This document shows positions 13,231 through 23,027 of a stretch of 64,000 nucleotides of DNA, piece by piece. Made by a program: the position numbers and the translations under genes. Source of the DNA: Linnemannia schmuckeri (taxonomy: Eukaryota > Mortierellomycota > Mortierellomycetes > Mortierellales > Mortierellaceae); NCBI GenBank assembly GCA_029449235.1, contig JANATG010000004.1, positions 620,001 to 684,000 of the forward strand. The letters run 5' to 3'. How positions within the stretch are numbered: the stretch's first letter is position 1; each line of letters begins with the position of its first letter. Under the pieces are notes generated by a model. The model ran no database searches and had not been told where the DNA came from. It was given only the letters and a program-made list of their open reading frames with translations.

Positions 13231-14194
13231 ATGAAGTTCTTCTCTTTCACCTCCGCCATCGCCTTGGGATTGATTGCTGCCGCTACAACTGAGGCTGCTC
13301 TGTCTGCTGGATGCAACACCTATCTCAACTCCCTTGCAGCCCCCAATCGTCCTCTTGCGAAATGCAGGGTCTACACTGCATTGGGATTCCCTGCAATCAC
13401 TGGCGCTCACGATCACGACACGGCCAAACTGGAGAAGATCTTGACGACATACTGCGCGACCCCAGCATGCACGACGGACCAATATACTGGAGTCTACAAT
13501 GACCTCCAGACAAACTGTGGAGCCGATATGGTCCCAGAGAATCAAGAGACACTCGGAACGGTCCTGTATATGTGGTAAGGTCCACCGACCCGATTAGAAA
13601 CTAGAAAGAATGAAAGGCAAGCGTTAACAAGTTCAGTTGCTCTTTGTTTTTAGGTACCTGTCACCAGCGCAGAGGGAGGCTGTCTGTTACCAGGACACGA
13701 CCAAGAACACCCACTGCGTAATTACATCCATGAACGAGATGATTGAGCGCGGTCAATTGCCCGACGCTAATATCAACGAGGACGATCTCTACGGATACCT
13801 CCAATATGTGACTCCGTTGGCCAACCCAACCAACATCACCGCCACCTCGTTCTGTACGTCTTGCAATCAGCAGGTCGCTAACATCTTTGCCAACTATTAC
13901 AATAAGGTCCCTGCTCCTTTCTCACTTCAGTTCACTCAAAACTTGACCAGTGCATTCTTGAACACAGTGCTGTCGGATCAGTACAGGGGCCAGTGTGGTG
14001 TGACAACTCTTGGTTCGCCTATTGCGACAGGAAACGACACCCCGGGAGCATTCCAACCCACCAATGTAACAGAGGCTGCCAGTGTCAAGCCTCTAGGGCT
14101 GGATAATGGTGCTGTCGTTGGGGGACAGTCTGTTGGTCTGGGCAGTCTTACTGGAGCATTGGCCATTGTAGTCAGTGTTATCGCGTTGCTTTGA
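13231..14194 (+). CDS. Secreted cysteine-containing protein, probably GPI-anchored
   Basis: Two exons, 13231..13574 and 13654..14194, give 294 residues; the intron starts GTAAGG and ends TTTTTAG. The N-terminus MKFFSFTSAIALGLIAAA followed by TTEAA is a typical signal peptide. The mature part has ten cysteines, including an FCTSC pair, which suggests disulfides. Four N-glycosylation sequons (NIT, NLT, NDT, NVT) lie toward the C-terminus. The tail ends in a small-residue segment and a hydrophobic stretch (LTGALAIVVSVIALL), the pattern of a GPI-attachment signal, so the protein probably sits on the plasma membrane or wall. I do not recognise the family and assign no activity. The start was chosen because the signal peptide begins there; the longer upstream open frame is C/T-rich promoter. 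Confidence 0.85.
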
Positions 14195-14943
14195 TGAGAC
14201 GAAGGAACTAACGGAAAAATAAGAGACTTTTCTGCAAACCTACCCCTAATCTCATAGCATTAGATTTACTTTTGCATTTGCATTCATTACAAACACGCAT
14301 TATCTCTGTGTCCTGGTGACACGTATACTACATGATGTATTTTTGGTTCATGTGTGGTTTCTGGTCGGAGGAATTGACAAGGTTCAAAGAAATTGATAGA
14401 AATGAGACAGCGAGAGAGCAGTACTTTTTTAGACCAAGTTAACACAAGCAAGAAAAAGTAAGCAGACAGACGGACAGCATGCAAGTGGTCCAATGAGGAC
14501 ACGAGAGAGCGAGAGAGTGGGAGTGCTCTCAACGCGAAAATTGAATTCTATTTTCCCTCCCTCCCTCGCTTGCTCGCTGTTCACTCTGTTACTTCATCGG
14601 TCATTCCAACGGTCGTCCTCATTTTTTTTTCTTCTTTATCTCGTCGTGTTGACTCCTTTCTCTCTTTTCTTTTTCTTTTTTTTTTCTTTTCTCTTCAGCA
14701 AAATCCCCATTTACTCCCATTCCCTACCCTTCCCTGCTTGTCACTTCAATCGACACTCCCTCTTACCCTTACCCTTACCCTTCCCTTTACCCTTACCCTT
14801 ACCCTTCCCTTTACCCTTTAGCCTTCCTTTCCGCACTACCCAACTCCCTTTTCATCTACTACAACCGCCCAACGGACAAATAACACCTTTCACACCACAT
14901 ACCACATACACTCCGTTACATACATACACATACTTACACCACC
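14195..14943. other. Intergenic; pyrimidine-rich promoter with a 24-bp tandem repeat
   Basis: No gene is seen. The 3' half is almost pure C/T and includes two perfect tandem copies of a 24-bp unit built on CCCTTA at 14766-14789 and 14790-14813. This is probably the promoter and 5' leader of the acidic repeat-protein gene starting at 14944. Confidence 0.55.
14766..14813. repeat. 24-bp tandem repeat, two perfect copies
   Basis: The unit reads CCCTTACCCTTA followed by CCCTTCCCTTTA, twice in direct succession. It lies about 130 bp before the start codon of the acidic protein. It is not the canonical telomere unit (see rejected items). Confidence 0.85.
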
Positions 14944-17162
14944 ATGCGCGTCCTCTCCATCACTCTCGCTGTCTCCCTTGCCTTGGTCGCAATCACCAAG
15001 GCTGCCCCTTTGCCCATGCCCATGCCCATGCCTGCTCTGGATGAGAACCCCATCTTTGATGAGAGTATGTGTTTTTACATCACATCACCTGCATTTTTTT
15101 GACCACTTTGTCTCTCTCTGTCCCACCATGGTGAAACATACATACCCTTCCTCTCTCTTCCACACCCTTCTTTTTGTCCGCTTTTGCCCAGCCCCCACCT
15201 GCACCCAGCCATTCTTTGCTCGCATATCCATGCTTTTCGCCTCTCATCTCTTGCCCTGCTTTGCCGTACAGTTGATCGTACCTGATTATTCATTTTGTGC
15301 CTGGACTCTCTCATCCTCCTCCTCTTCTCTCTCTGGAGCATGTGGAAATTAACCAATGAGAGCGAAGGATTACCTGGCAAAAATGATTTTTTTAAATTAC
15401 ACAATACATCCATACACACACACAACACATACACGTTCCTCGCCTCCCTCACCCCTTTTGGCCTAGCCTACTTTTTTTCTACAACGTTGCTCACAACTCT
15501 CCAGGTTATTCCTGCCTGCTTGCGCGAAAACCTCAACTCCTGCTCAACTTCCCCCTATAATTATCCGTATTATCCTGCATACATATATCCAACGTCCGCT
15601 CTCCTGCTCCCCTGCGCACACTTCTAACCTCGCTCCTCCACTTTTCTCATTCTCGACAATCACAATTGATCGACAATATTCTAGGTCAAGATGAATTTGC
15701 ATGCGTCGAAAAGTGCCTTCAGGTTGAGGAGCAGTGTCTGCTCTACACCAACAGCATGAACAACTGTGTCGTCGCCTTTGACTCTTGCCACACCTCCTGC
15801 GTTCCCGAAGTTGCTCGGCCCGAACCCGAGGGTCCTCCAACAACACCACCAGTTGTCCCTGCCCCCGGAGACAACCATATCACCCAAATTACCGAACCCG
15901 GTCTTGACAACCCCACTATCGACGATGCTCAGGTGACTAAGCCTGGTGAAGGAGCACCCGAGGAGAACGACGATACTACTGAGGGAGTCCCTGAGGAGAC
16001 TGATGACGGTACTGATGAGGGAACTCCTGAGGAAACTGACGATGGTGCTGAAGATGGCGCTAACGAGGGTAGCCCTGATGAGACCGACGATACCACGGAT
16101 AGTGCCGATGAGACTGACGATAGCACTGACGAAGGCGCCCCTGAGGAGACTGACGATGGCGCTGACGATGGTGCTGATGAGGGTGCCCCTGAGGAGACTG
16201 ATGATGCTGCTGAAGAGGGTGCTCCTGAGGAGACTGATGATGCTGCTGAAGAGGGTGCTCCTGAGGAGACCGATGACGCCGCTGAAGAGGGTGCTCCTGA
16301 GGAGACCGATGATGCTGCTGACGAAGGTGCTCCTGAGGAGACTGATGATGCTGCTGAAGAAGGTGCTCCTGAGGAGACCGATGATGCTGCTGACGAGGGT
16401 GCTCCTGAGGAGACTGATGATGCTGCTGACGAGGGTGCTCCTGAGGAGACCGATGACGCCGCTGACGAGGGTGCTCCTGAGGAGACCGATGATGCTGCTG
16501 ACGAAGGTGCTCCTGAGGAGACTGATGATGCTGCTGAAGAAGGTGCTCCTGAGGAGACCGATGATGCTGCTGACGAGGGTGCTCCTGAGGAGACTGATGA
16601 TGCTGCTGACGAGGGTGCTCCTGAGGAGACCGATGACGCCGCTGACGAGGGTGCTCCTGAGGAGACCGATGACGCCGCTGACGAGGGTGCTCCTGAGGAG
16701 ACCGACGATACTACGGACGGTGCTGACGAGACCGACGACACTACGGACGGTGCTGACGAGACCGACGACACTACGGACGGTGCTGACGAGACCGACGATA
16801 CTACGGACGGTGCTGACGAGACCGACGACACTACGGACGGTGCTGACGAGACCGATGACACTATTGATGGTAGCGATGAGACTGATGATACTGCCGATGG
16901 TGCTGACGAGACTGATGACAGTGCCGATGGTGCCGACGAGACCGATGACGGCACTGAGGATAGTGGCGATATCACCGAGGAGGGTGACGATGCTACCGAC
17001 GATGGTGAGACTGAGGATTCCGACTTGACCGAGGAAGAGCTTCACGATGAGGAGGAGAGCGAGGAGCAGGATTCCCAGGATGAGATGGATCAGATGGAGG
17101 AGGAAGAGAACGAGGAGAACCTCTACAATGCCCCCATCGGCAGTGAGGACTTTGACATCTAA
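14944..17162 (+). CDS. Secreted, highly acidic tandem-repeat protein
   Basis: Exon 1 is 14944..15064, after ACC before ATG, and exon 2 is 15685..17162. The codon AGT is restored across a long 620-nt intron (GTATGT...CTAG). The product has 532 residues. MRVLSITLAVSLALVAITKA is a clear signal peptide, followed by PMPMPMP. A compact cysteine module comes next with spacing CX3C-X6-C-X9-C-X6-CX3C, which is symmetric. The rest is Asp/Glu-rich: fifteen 12-residue repeats of the type DEGAPEETDDAA, then eight 10-residue repeats of the type DGADETDDTT, and an acidic tail. I do not recognise the family. The negative charge would suit cation binding or matrix hydration outside the cell, but that is inference. 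The exact intron ends need cDNA because the intron is unusually long for the neighbourhood. Confidence 0.8.
16176..16715 (+). repeat. 36-bp coding minisatellite, 15 units
   Basis: Fifteen in-frame units each encode (D/E)EGAPEETDDAA, the last ending TT. Units differ mainly by GAA/GAC at the first or second codon and by synonymous changes. A 180-bp block of five units is duplicated: bases 16287-16492 are identical to 16467-16672. Confidence 0.95.
16716..16955 (+). repeat. 30-bp coding minisatellite, 8 units
   Basis: Eight in-frame units encode DGADETDDTT and variants ending TI, TA, SA or GT. The first four units are almost identical at the DNA level, and the array decays toward its 3' end. Confidence 0.95.
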
Positions 17163-17491
17163 ATAATGGTCTTGTTATGGAATTGACACTCCCTTCTCTA
17201 CCCTCCTTTCCCCTTCCGACGTACATTATACCTTCCTTTTTCACGCTTTTCTTTCAAAAGCATTAATAAAAACAACCATTTAGAGGTCGATCATACAATT
17301 TGTACGACATTCTTTATCACTGATCAAATTAATTTATGATTTTCCAATTGACACTTCTGTACCGTGTAACAAATGTTCACTTTCAGGAACAATCAGTTCA
17401 GCTGTGGCTTTGCTCCAATTTCATACCCCTAGGTTTTGGCCAAACTGGAAGGAAGGTCTCTTTCCCTTTCACACATACACACGCTACTGCC
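17163..17491. other. 3' flank and short promoter
   Basis: An AATAAA at 17265-17270 is a plausible poly(A) signal for the acidic-protein gene. The remainder is the promoter of the QTRT2 gene. No other gene is seen. Confidence 0.5.
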
Positions 17492-19711
17492 ATGCCGCCC
17501 TTGACGTTCAACATCATCCGCCAGTCGACACAACGGACAGCCGCACGGAGGGGGACACTGGTCATGACCCAGGCTGCCACTGCTACTGCCAATACCAATA
17601 ACTCGACCATTGCTGTCACCACCTCCGCAACTACGTCGTCGACAAACGCGAATGGAAATGCACATGAACACAACCATGTCGCGGACAACAAGGAGCCGAT
17701 CAAAAGAGTCATCGAGACTCCAGGTTGCTTCATGCATACAGTTAAAGGAACCGTGCCTCATCTCACACCGGACACCATGCGGCTTCAGGGATTCGGAGGT
17801 GTTCACGTCAGCATCGAGCAGTTACTGTACGAGACTAATCGCCTTTGTTCTGTTTATGTATTTTCGCATACCACGAGCCATTGTAGTTAGCTGATGCCAC
17901 TTCTTTTTTTTTGTATCGATTAGACAGGACCATCAACCAGGAGGATTCGATAAATGGCCGTTCACGCTCTCGAAGTTCCTCAACCTCCAGGACATGATCC
18001 TACTCTGTGATCTTCGGGACCCCTCACGATACGTCAAAGTACCCGTCAACTCGGATCGCTATGTCGCGATCAAGACCCACAAGGGAGTGCGCCAACTGAC
18101 GTTGGAAGAGTACTTGAAGATCATTCGTGCATACCAACCGGACATTGTCGCAGCTATGGCGGATCAAATTACGGATGCGGATGCGTCAGCGCCAGGGACT
18201 GGACGTGGGTCAGTTTCAGATGGGGAGGCAGAGGCAGAGGTGCAGGGATCTCCTTCTTCGAGGCCGGGACTGAATCGGGTGAAGCGGAGTGTTGACAGGA
18301 GCCTGAGGTGGCTGGATCAGATCCTGTTGGATCGGCAAGGTATGGATGCATTTGTGGCAGACCGAGCGGCAGAAGAGGCTAAGCGGCGGAAAATGAAAAA
18401 GACATCCAGCACTCAATCTCACGATAGCACGCAAGGAGTGGACACTCTGACACAGGAGACACAAAAGCTGGATCTGGTCACAAGAAATACAACCAAGGTA
18501 GCGCCACGGATACCGTGGCCTGGTGTGAGCATGTTTGCACATGTTCTTGGATCGCATGTTGAGCAGGAGAGGATCCGGAGTGCTCAGGAGACTGCGCGAC
18601 GTGAGGCTGTGGATGGGTTTATTGTCGATACCAATCCGTTACAAGGATCCTCCAAGGAGACTATCTTGAATCTGCTCAAAGTATCGCTTGACCATTTGCC
18701 AGCTGAGAAGCCCAGAATGGTGTATGGCCTCCAGGCCCCAGGTACTTCTATCCCACTCATTTGAGTCTGATCAACGCGCGTTTATTATTCGATAAATATG
18801 TTTTCCTAATTGATTGTTCTTTGTTATCATATCTAAATAGAGGATGTTTTGAAATCGATTGCATTGGGAGCAGACTTGTTTGATACTTCCTACCCGTTCC
18901 ATTTGACCGCGGACGGGAAGGCGTCACTCTACTCCTTTGGATCCAACAACAACTTCAACAACAGTATCACCAATATCAACAACAGCCCTACCCCTGGAGA
19001 AGCAACAACAAACAGATGGATCAATCTGTGGGACGACGAGCATGCCAACAAATTCGTTCCACTCCTGGAGGGCTGTGGATGCTATGCTTGTAAGGGAGGA
19101 CGCCATACCCGAGCCTACATCAACCACCTCCTCAAGGCTCACGAAATGCTCGCCACCGTTCTCTTGATGAGGTAAGAAATCGACGCTTCCTCTAATTTCG
19201 TCTGACAGAAATTTGAATTGGTCATGGTAGCATCCATCACTCTATCCTTACACTTTTTTTTGGACCTTGGCCACCTTTGTATAGCCATAACATGTACCAG
19301 TACTCAAAATTCTTCGCAAATGTCCGGCAATCGATCCAAGACGGGACATTCGAACAGTACTCCGCCTCATTCGTGGAACAATTCGGATCAGAGCCCGAAA
19401 GGACAGGAGAGATTCACGCCGCACAGGCGATTGTAGAGGCGGCACTTTCAAAACGGAGCCGCTTGGATGGTAGTAACAGCAACAGCGCCAGCACTGGCCG
19501 TAGTAGCAGGAATGGCGATAGCAATTCAGACTGTGAAGGAGAGCAGGGAGCGATGTCGAAGGAGGAGAAGGCAGAAGCGAGGAGAAAACTTAAGGAGCAG
19601 GAGAGATTTGAGCGGAGGGAGAGGAATCGGATGGAGGGGTTGAAGCGCAAGAAGGAGAAGCAGCAGACGATTGCGAATATACGGGAGCTGGAGGAGACTC
19701 CTGAGCCATGA
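17492..19711 (+). CDS. QTRT2: Queuine tRNA-ribosyltransferase accessory subunit 2
   Basis: Four exons, 17492..17826, 17924..18741, 18841..19171 and 19285..19711, keep phase and give 636 residues. The protein is the non-catalytic partner of QTRT1 in the eukaryotic tRNA-guanine transglycosylase, which swaps guanine for queuine at the wobble base of GUN-anticodon tRNAs. Recognised segments are GCFMHTVKGTVPHLTPDT near residues 75-95, DMILLCDLRDPSRY, EDVLKSIALGADLFDTSYP, and the zinc site GCGCYACKGGRHTRAYINHL (C-x-C-x2-C) followed by LLMSHNMYQYSKFF. The family is usually near 400 residues. This copy is longer because of an Ala/Thr/Asn-rich insert near the N-terminus, low-complexity insertions around 18180-18500, and a Lys/Glu-rich C-terminal extension likely to be a coiled coil. 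The single catalytic subunit gene is not in the window. Confidence 0.92.
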
Positions 19712-20003
19712 TGTGTACTTTAGGGACCAATTTAGGATCTGGAAAGGAGAAAGAACATGAGGGAGGAGGAGAAGAGAGGGAATGGGGAAGAGTTGGACAG
19801 ATAAATGGGAGGCTGGTTACCTTTTTTCTCCAGTAACGTTGCTACGAACCAAAGAAGAAATAAATAAGAAAAACGGTTCATGTGGAAAGACTAGCAGCGT
19901 TTGGTCCCAACCTTCCAGGCGTCAGAGCAGTCCGAACACCGGGTTGTGTTCGCATACTGGGGTCTTCTAGCCCTTCTGACAAGGGAAACGTTTGTCCAAG
20001 TCA
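19712..20003. other. Intergenic spacer
   Basis: This short spacer lies between the QTRT2 stop and the 3' end of the minus-strand zinc-finger remnant. I see nothing else in it. Confidence 0.5.
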
Positions 20004-20882
20004 TTAGCTCCTCGCAGTTGGAGCCCATACCTTTGAGTCCTTCAGCGATGGCGGTGGAATGACGATGTCGTTGTACTTCTTGTGGTGATGTTCTTCAAAG
20101 GGCTCGTTTTTTGGGCTTGCTGTACCAGGCGATCGGATTTCCTCTTGTTCCGAGCTAGCCGTATAAATTTTAGCGCAAGTTTAACATGCGCTTGATTTTT
20201 TTAGTCGATCCACGTCGAAACAAAAGGGAACCCTTCACAAAAAATAATGAATGCTAGCTGTTAGACGAATCTTATTACCGTAATCTTTTGACCGACCAGC
20301 TTGGATCCCTTTTCGAAAACGATGGATTCCTTGTGGACGGTTGAGGGACGATGGCGGCGAGGATTGGCCTTGTGGAAGACAAAAACCTCGAACGCTATTG
20401 ATTTTTATGAAGCGTAAAACCAATGAAGACCGTTCAGTAGCTGTGCCTTATTATTTGAAATGTTACATTGATCCATTCCCGACCATTGGATACAACAAGA
20501 AAATATTTACCTTTGGACGTCTTTTGATCTTTAATCTTGATGGGCATCATAACAATAGGCGTAGGATCCTTGATCCCATTGGGGAGTCCTTCTCGACATG
20601 TCGTTTCAAATCCTGTTCATGCACATACGCTTTCTTACACCCTGGGAACGGACAAAAGTCTGTGCAGTGAATCGGTCGATGTGCCGCAAAATCCTCCTTA
20701 TTGTCAAACCACTCAAAACAATCCCAGTTAGCACAGGAGAACAGGTGGTGTTTGTTCTTCATATGGCGGTTGAGTTGGGTCGGTGTTTTGAGCACACATG
20801 TTCGTTTCTGCTTCTTACTGCTAACTTGGTCGTCTACTCTACTTTCTTTTGTGTCTAGCTTACCTACTTTACTAATCGACAA
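20004..20882 (-). pseudogene. C2H2 zinc-finger gene, 5'-truncated and frameshifted
   Basis: On the minus strand, 20882 to 20511 encodes two near-complete C2H2 fingers (CANWDC...H-x3-H and CPFPGC...H) and the tail of an earlier one (QLNRHMKNKH) whose first cysteine is missing. After RHVEK (about 20590) one base appears lost. The frame then continues GLPNGIKDPTPIVMMPIKIK to a GTAAAT donor. A second exon, 20394..20279, restores phase (FEVFVFHKANPRR...LVGQKIT), and a third, 20141..20004, ends SKVWAPTARS and a stop. The coherent downstream exons show it was a real gene. The 5' part is absent because reading stops where the flavin monooxygenase relic begins. Fingers of this kind bind DNA, but no target can be named. 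A single sequencing error could explain the frameshift but not the missing 5' end. Confidence 0.55.
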
Positions 20883-21852
20883 AGTACTGTGATGTGGTCA
20901 GTCACGGAGCATTTGGATAACGACAGCCATGACGAGAACAACCCATTTAGGACCTCTGATTGGGGACAGGCCACCCGACCTAATGTGCGAGAAAGTCAAG
21001 GACATCCTCGCCATTGCAGGTGGATACCGTGGAGCTACAACTGGTCACTTGACTGAGCTCTGTGACCGGACCAAAATCAAGAAGGTGGTCATGGAGGATA
21101 AGGTCTTTAGCAACTGACATTGCAGACGCGCCGTGTTAATTTGTAATGGTAAACGAGATTGAAGAAACGTATTTGAAAAAGACTAAGGCGATCAAAGAAC
21201 GACTCCGCGAGTGCTTAAGCCTAGCAGCAGGCCTACCTTCGTTACTTTCTAACTCATCCTCCCTGTCTGCTTTTACACTTAATTAGTCGTCGCCATCAGC
21301 GGGTTCAGGAGCGACCAACTCCGTTTTGGACGCCGTCTCGCTTGCGAGCTGAATTGCTTGCCTTCGCCCATTCTCGGAGCTGAATGAGGTCAGTCGCAGA
21401 CGCGGGGCCTTTCAGACCGAACGCATGCCCTGGGTCAAGGCTTCATTTGACCAGTTCAAAGTCTTGAAAAATATGCTTTTCAAAGTATTTGCTGTTTCCT
21501 TCCCGCATGCATTCATCTACTGGCATTGTTAAAGTGATGTCCATTCGCTGTTCTGGCTAGCAAACTCATCCCTTCGTGGTCATCTTGAATTAATTAGACT
21601 CTCAAAGGCAAGATTATTCGAACAGTGTCCAAGATCGGATCGAAGCCTCTGACGCCAATGAGCTTGATAAAAATGAATCAAAATCAACCCCAGCTCTTCT
21701 CCCTAGATCATGTCAGCGAAAGAGGGCTGATGAAATCAGCCTACCAGAACAATCTGCACGAGTGTCCGGCTATTATTGGAGCGGAGAAAAAGGAGACCCA
21801 AAAGGATGCGCAGAACGCACCTGTAAATGGCTGCGCGGTAACCGCCATTTAG
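20878..21852 (+). pseudogene. Flavin monooxygenase relic, 3' half only (array copy 0)
   Basis: This is homologous to exons 4 to 7 of the array genes downstream. It starts STVMWSVTEHLDND and NPFRTSDWG, shifts frame near 20975 to CEKVKDILAIAGGY...VVMEDKVFSN, then passes a stop before CRRAVLICN and a GTAAAC like the normal exon-4 donor. A later piece (about 21297-21350) reads SAGSGATNSVLDAVSLAS then stop, matching NPAGGSGATNAIHDA. ERMPWVKASF lies at about 21420 and the C-terminal block at about 21600-21852 (MNQNQPQLFSLD, KSAYQNNLHE). Exons 1 to 3, with the Rossmann GxGxxG and DG motifs, are absent, and I could not find the microexon. It is a dead copy. Confidence 0.8.
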
Positions 21853-23027
21853 TTTGTAGTCTTTTATTTTACTCACCTTCACTAATGCACTAAAAAAAAA
21901 ATTTCATGAGATGTCATTTGTGTTTCCATTCTTATTTTTTTTTCGTTGGCTGTAGTACTGCGAAAGCAAACACCATGTCCATGAAGCATGCGCTTGTTAC
22001 ATTGACGTACTTATGTTTTGCCTTGGTATCTTCATCTCGCCATCTTTTATCACCTTTTGTTTGTTTTCATTTTCATTTTCTGGACGAGGACTAAGAGGAG
22101 GCATTGGTTTGGACGAGTTCACAAAAGCAACTTTATCTGTGGGGTTTACAGTAACAGGATTTGAGAAAAATAACTTAAAAGAGTCTATATGAGAGCCAGA
22201 ACAAATAAGAGGGAAAGATGGACCATTGATGCTTTTGAGCTCTCAATTTTTTGATGAAGAAAAAAGAAAAACAGAAAAAAGGCAAAGAGTGAGGACAAGG
22301 TACCCCCATTGGTCTCTCTCATTGTGCAATTAATGGGTCTAGACCATGGTCGTATTAGACTCTATTATCACTCCTCTGCCTCATTATCCTTTGGATCGTT
22401 ACGGATCGTCAGTGATGCTAGGTTAGAACCATGTTTCGACTACTGTCCGTGGTTCCTGAGAGTATTTTTCTTACCCCAGTCGGTGTGTATCAGTCGTGAA
22501 TGTTTCTGTTCTGGCCTCTTGAGGCCTTGTGGGCATCCTCTAAACACCAGGAATAGAGAGTTTTGAATGATGCGAGTTCGTCATTAGGCAATGGGTACTG
22601 TCTCGTTGCATATTCGATTGGGCGAAAATCGCCTTGTCTCCTTTCCGGGCTAACTCTCCGATTGTATTCCGCCACTGCCTACCCTCTTGTCATGCATACA
22701 TACCAATAAACATCCAATGGCAGACAATGAGGATTATATTGCTAACACGTTTTCCACACCCTCGCCTCTCCAACAACCGTTCACTTCTTGTCTCTTTTCC
22801 TCCATCCCTTTTCCGCTCATCCTCTTTGTCATCCCTCCCAAACTTTTTGCATCTTCTCTTGTCCTACATTCACCGCCGGCAAAAACATCACCCATCTCTC
22901 CTTTCCCTTGACATCATCACCCCACCGTGTCATTCGCTTTCCTATATACGCAGCAACGTCGCAATCGCTACCCATTGCGACGCCATATGTACATAGCATA
23001 AACACCACCACCCCTACCCGTGTCCGA
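21853..23027. other. Intergenic; promoter side of FMO1
   Basis: No gene is seen. The last 250 bases before the FMO1 start are C/T-rich, the usual promoter style in this window. Confidence 0.5.

Noticed and set aside
14761..14822. Interstitial telomere repeat
   Set aside because: The units are CCCTTA and CCCTTTA, not a permutation of CCCTAA/TTAGGG, and the tract is part of a longer C/T-rich promoter.
15681..17045. Long antisense frames (454 and 348 codons) and a third plus-strand frame over the acidic gene
   Set aside because: They are by-products of a 36/30-bp repeat with biased codons. Their products are monotonous Ser/Val/Leu or Arg/Leu repeats with no start context or splice logic.
22490..22675. 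Minus-strand 61-codon frame upstream of FMO1
   Set aside because: It is short, has no recognisable domain and no supporting neighbour exons.
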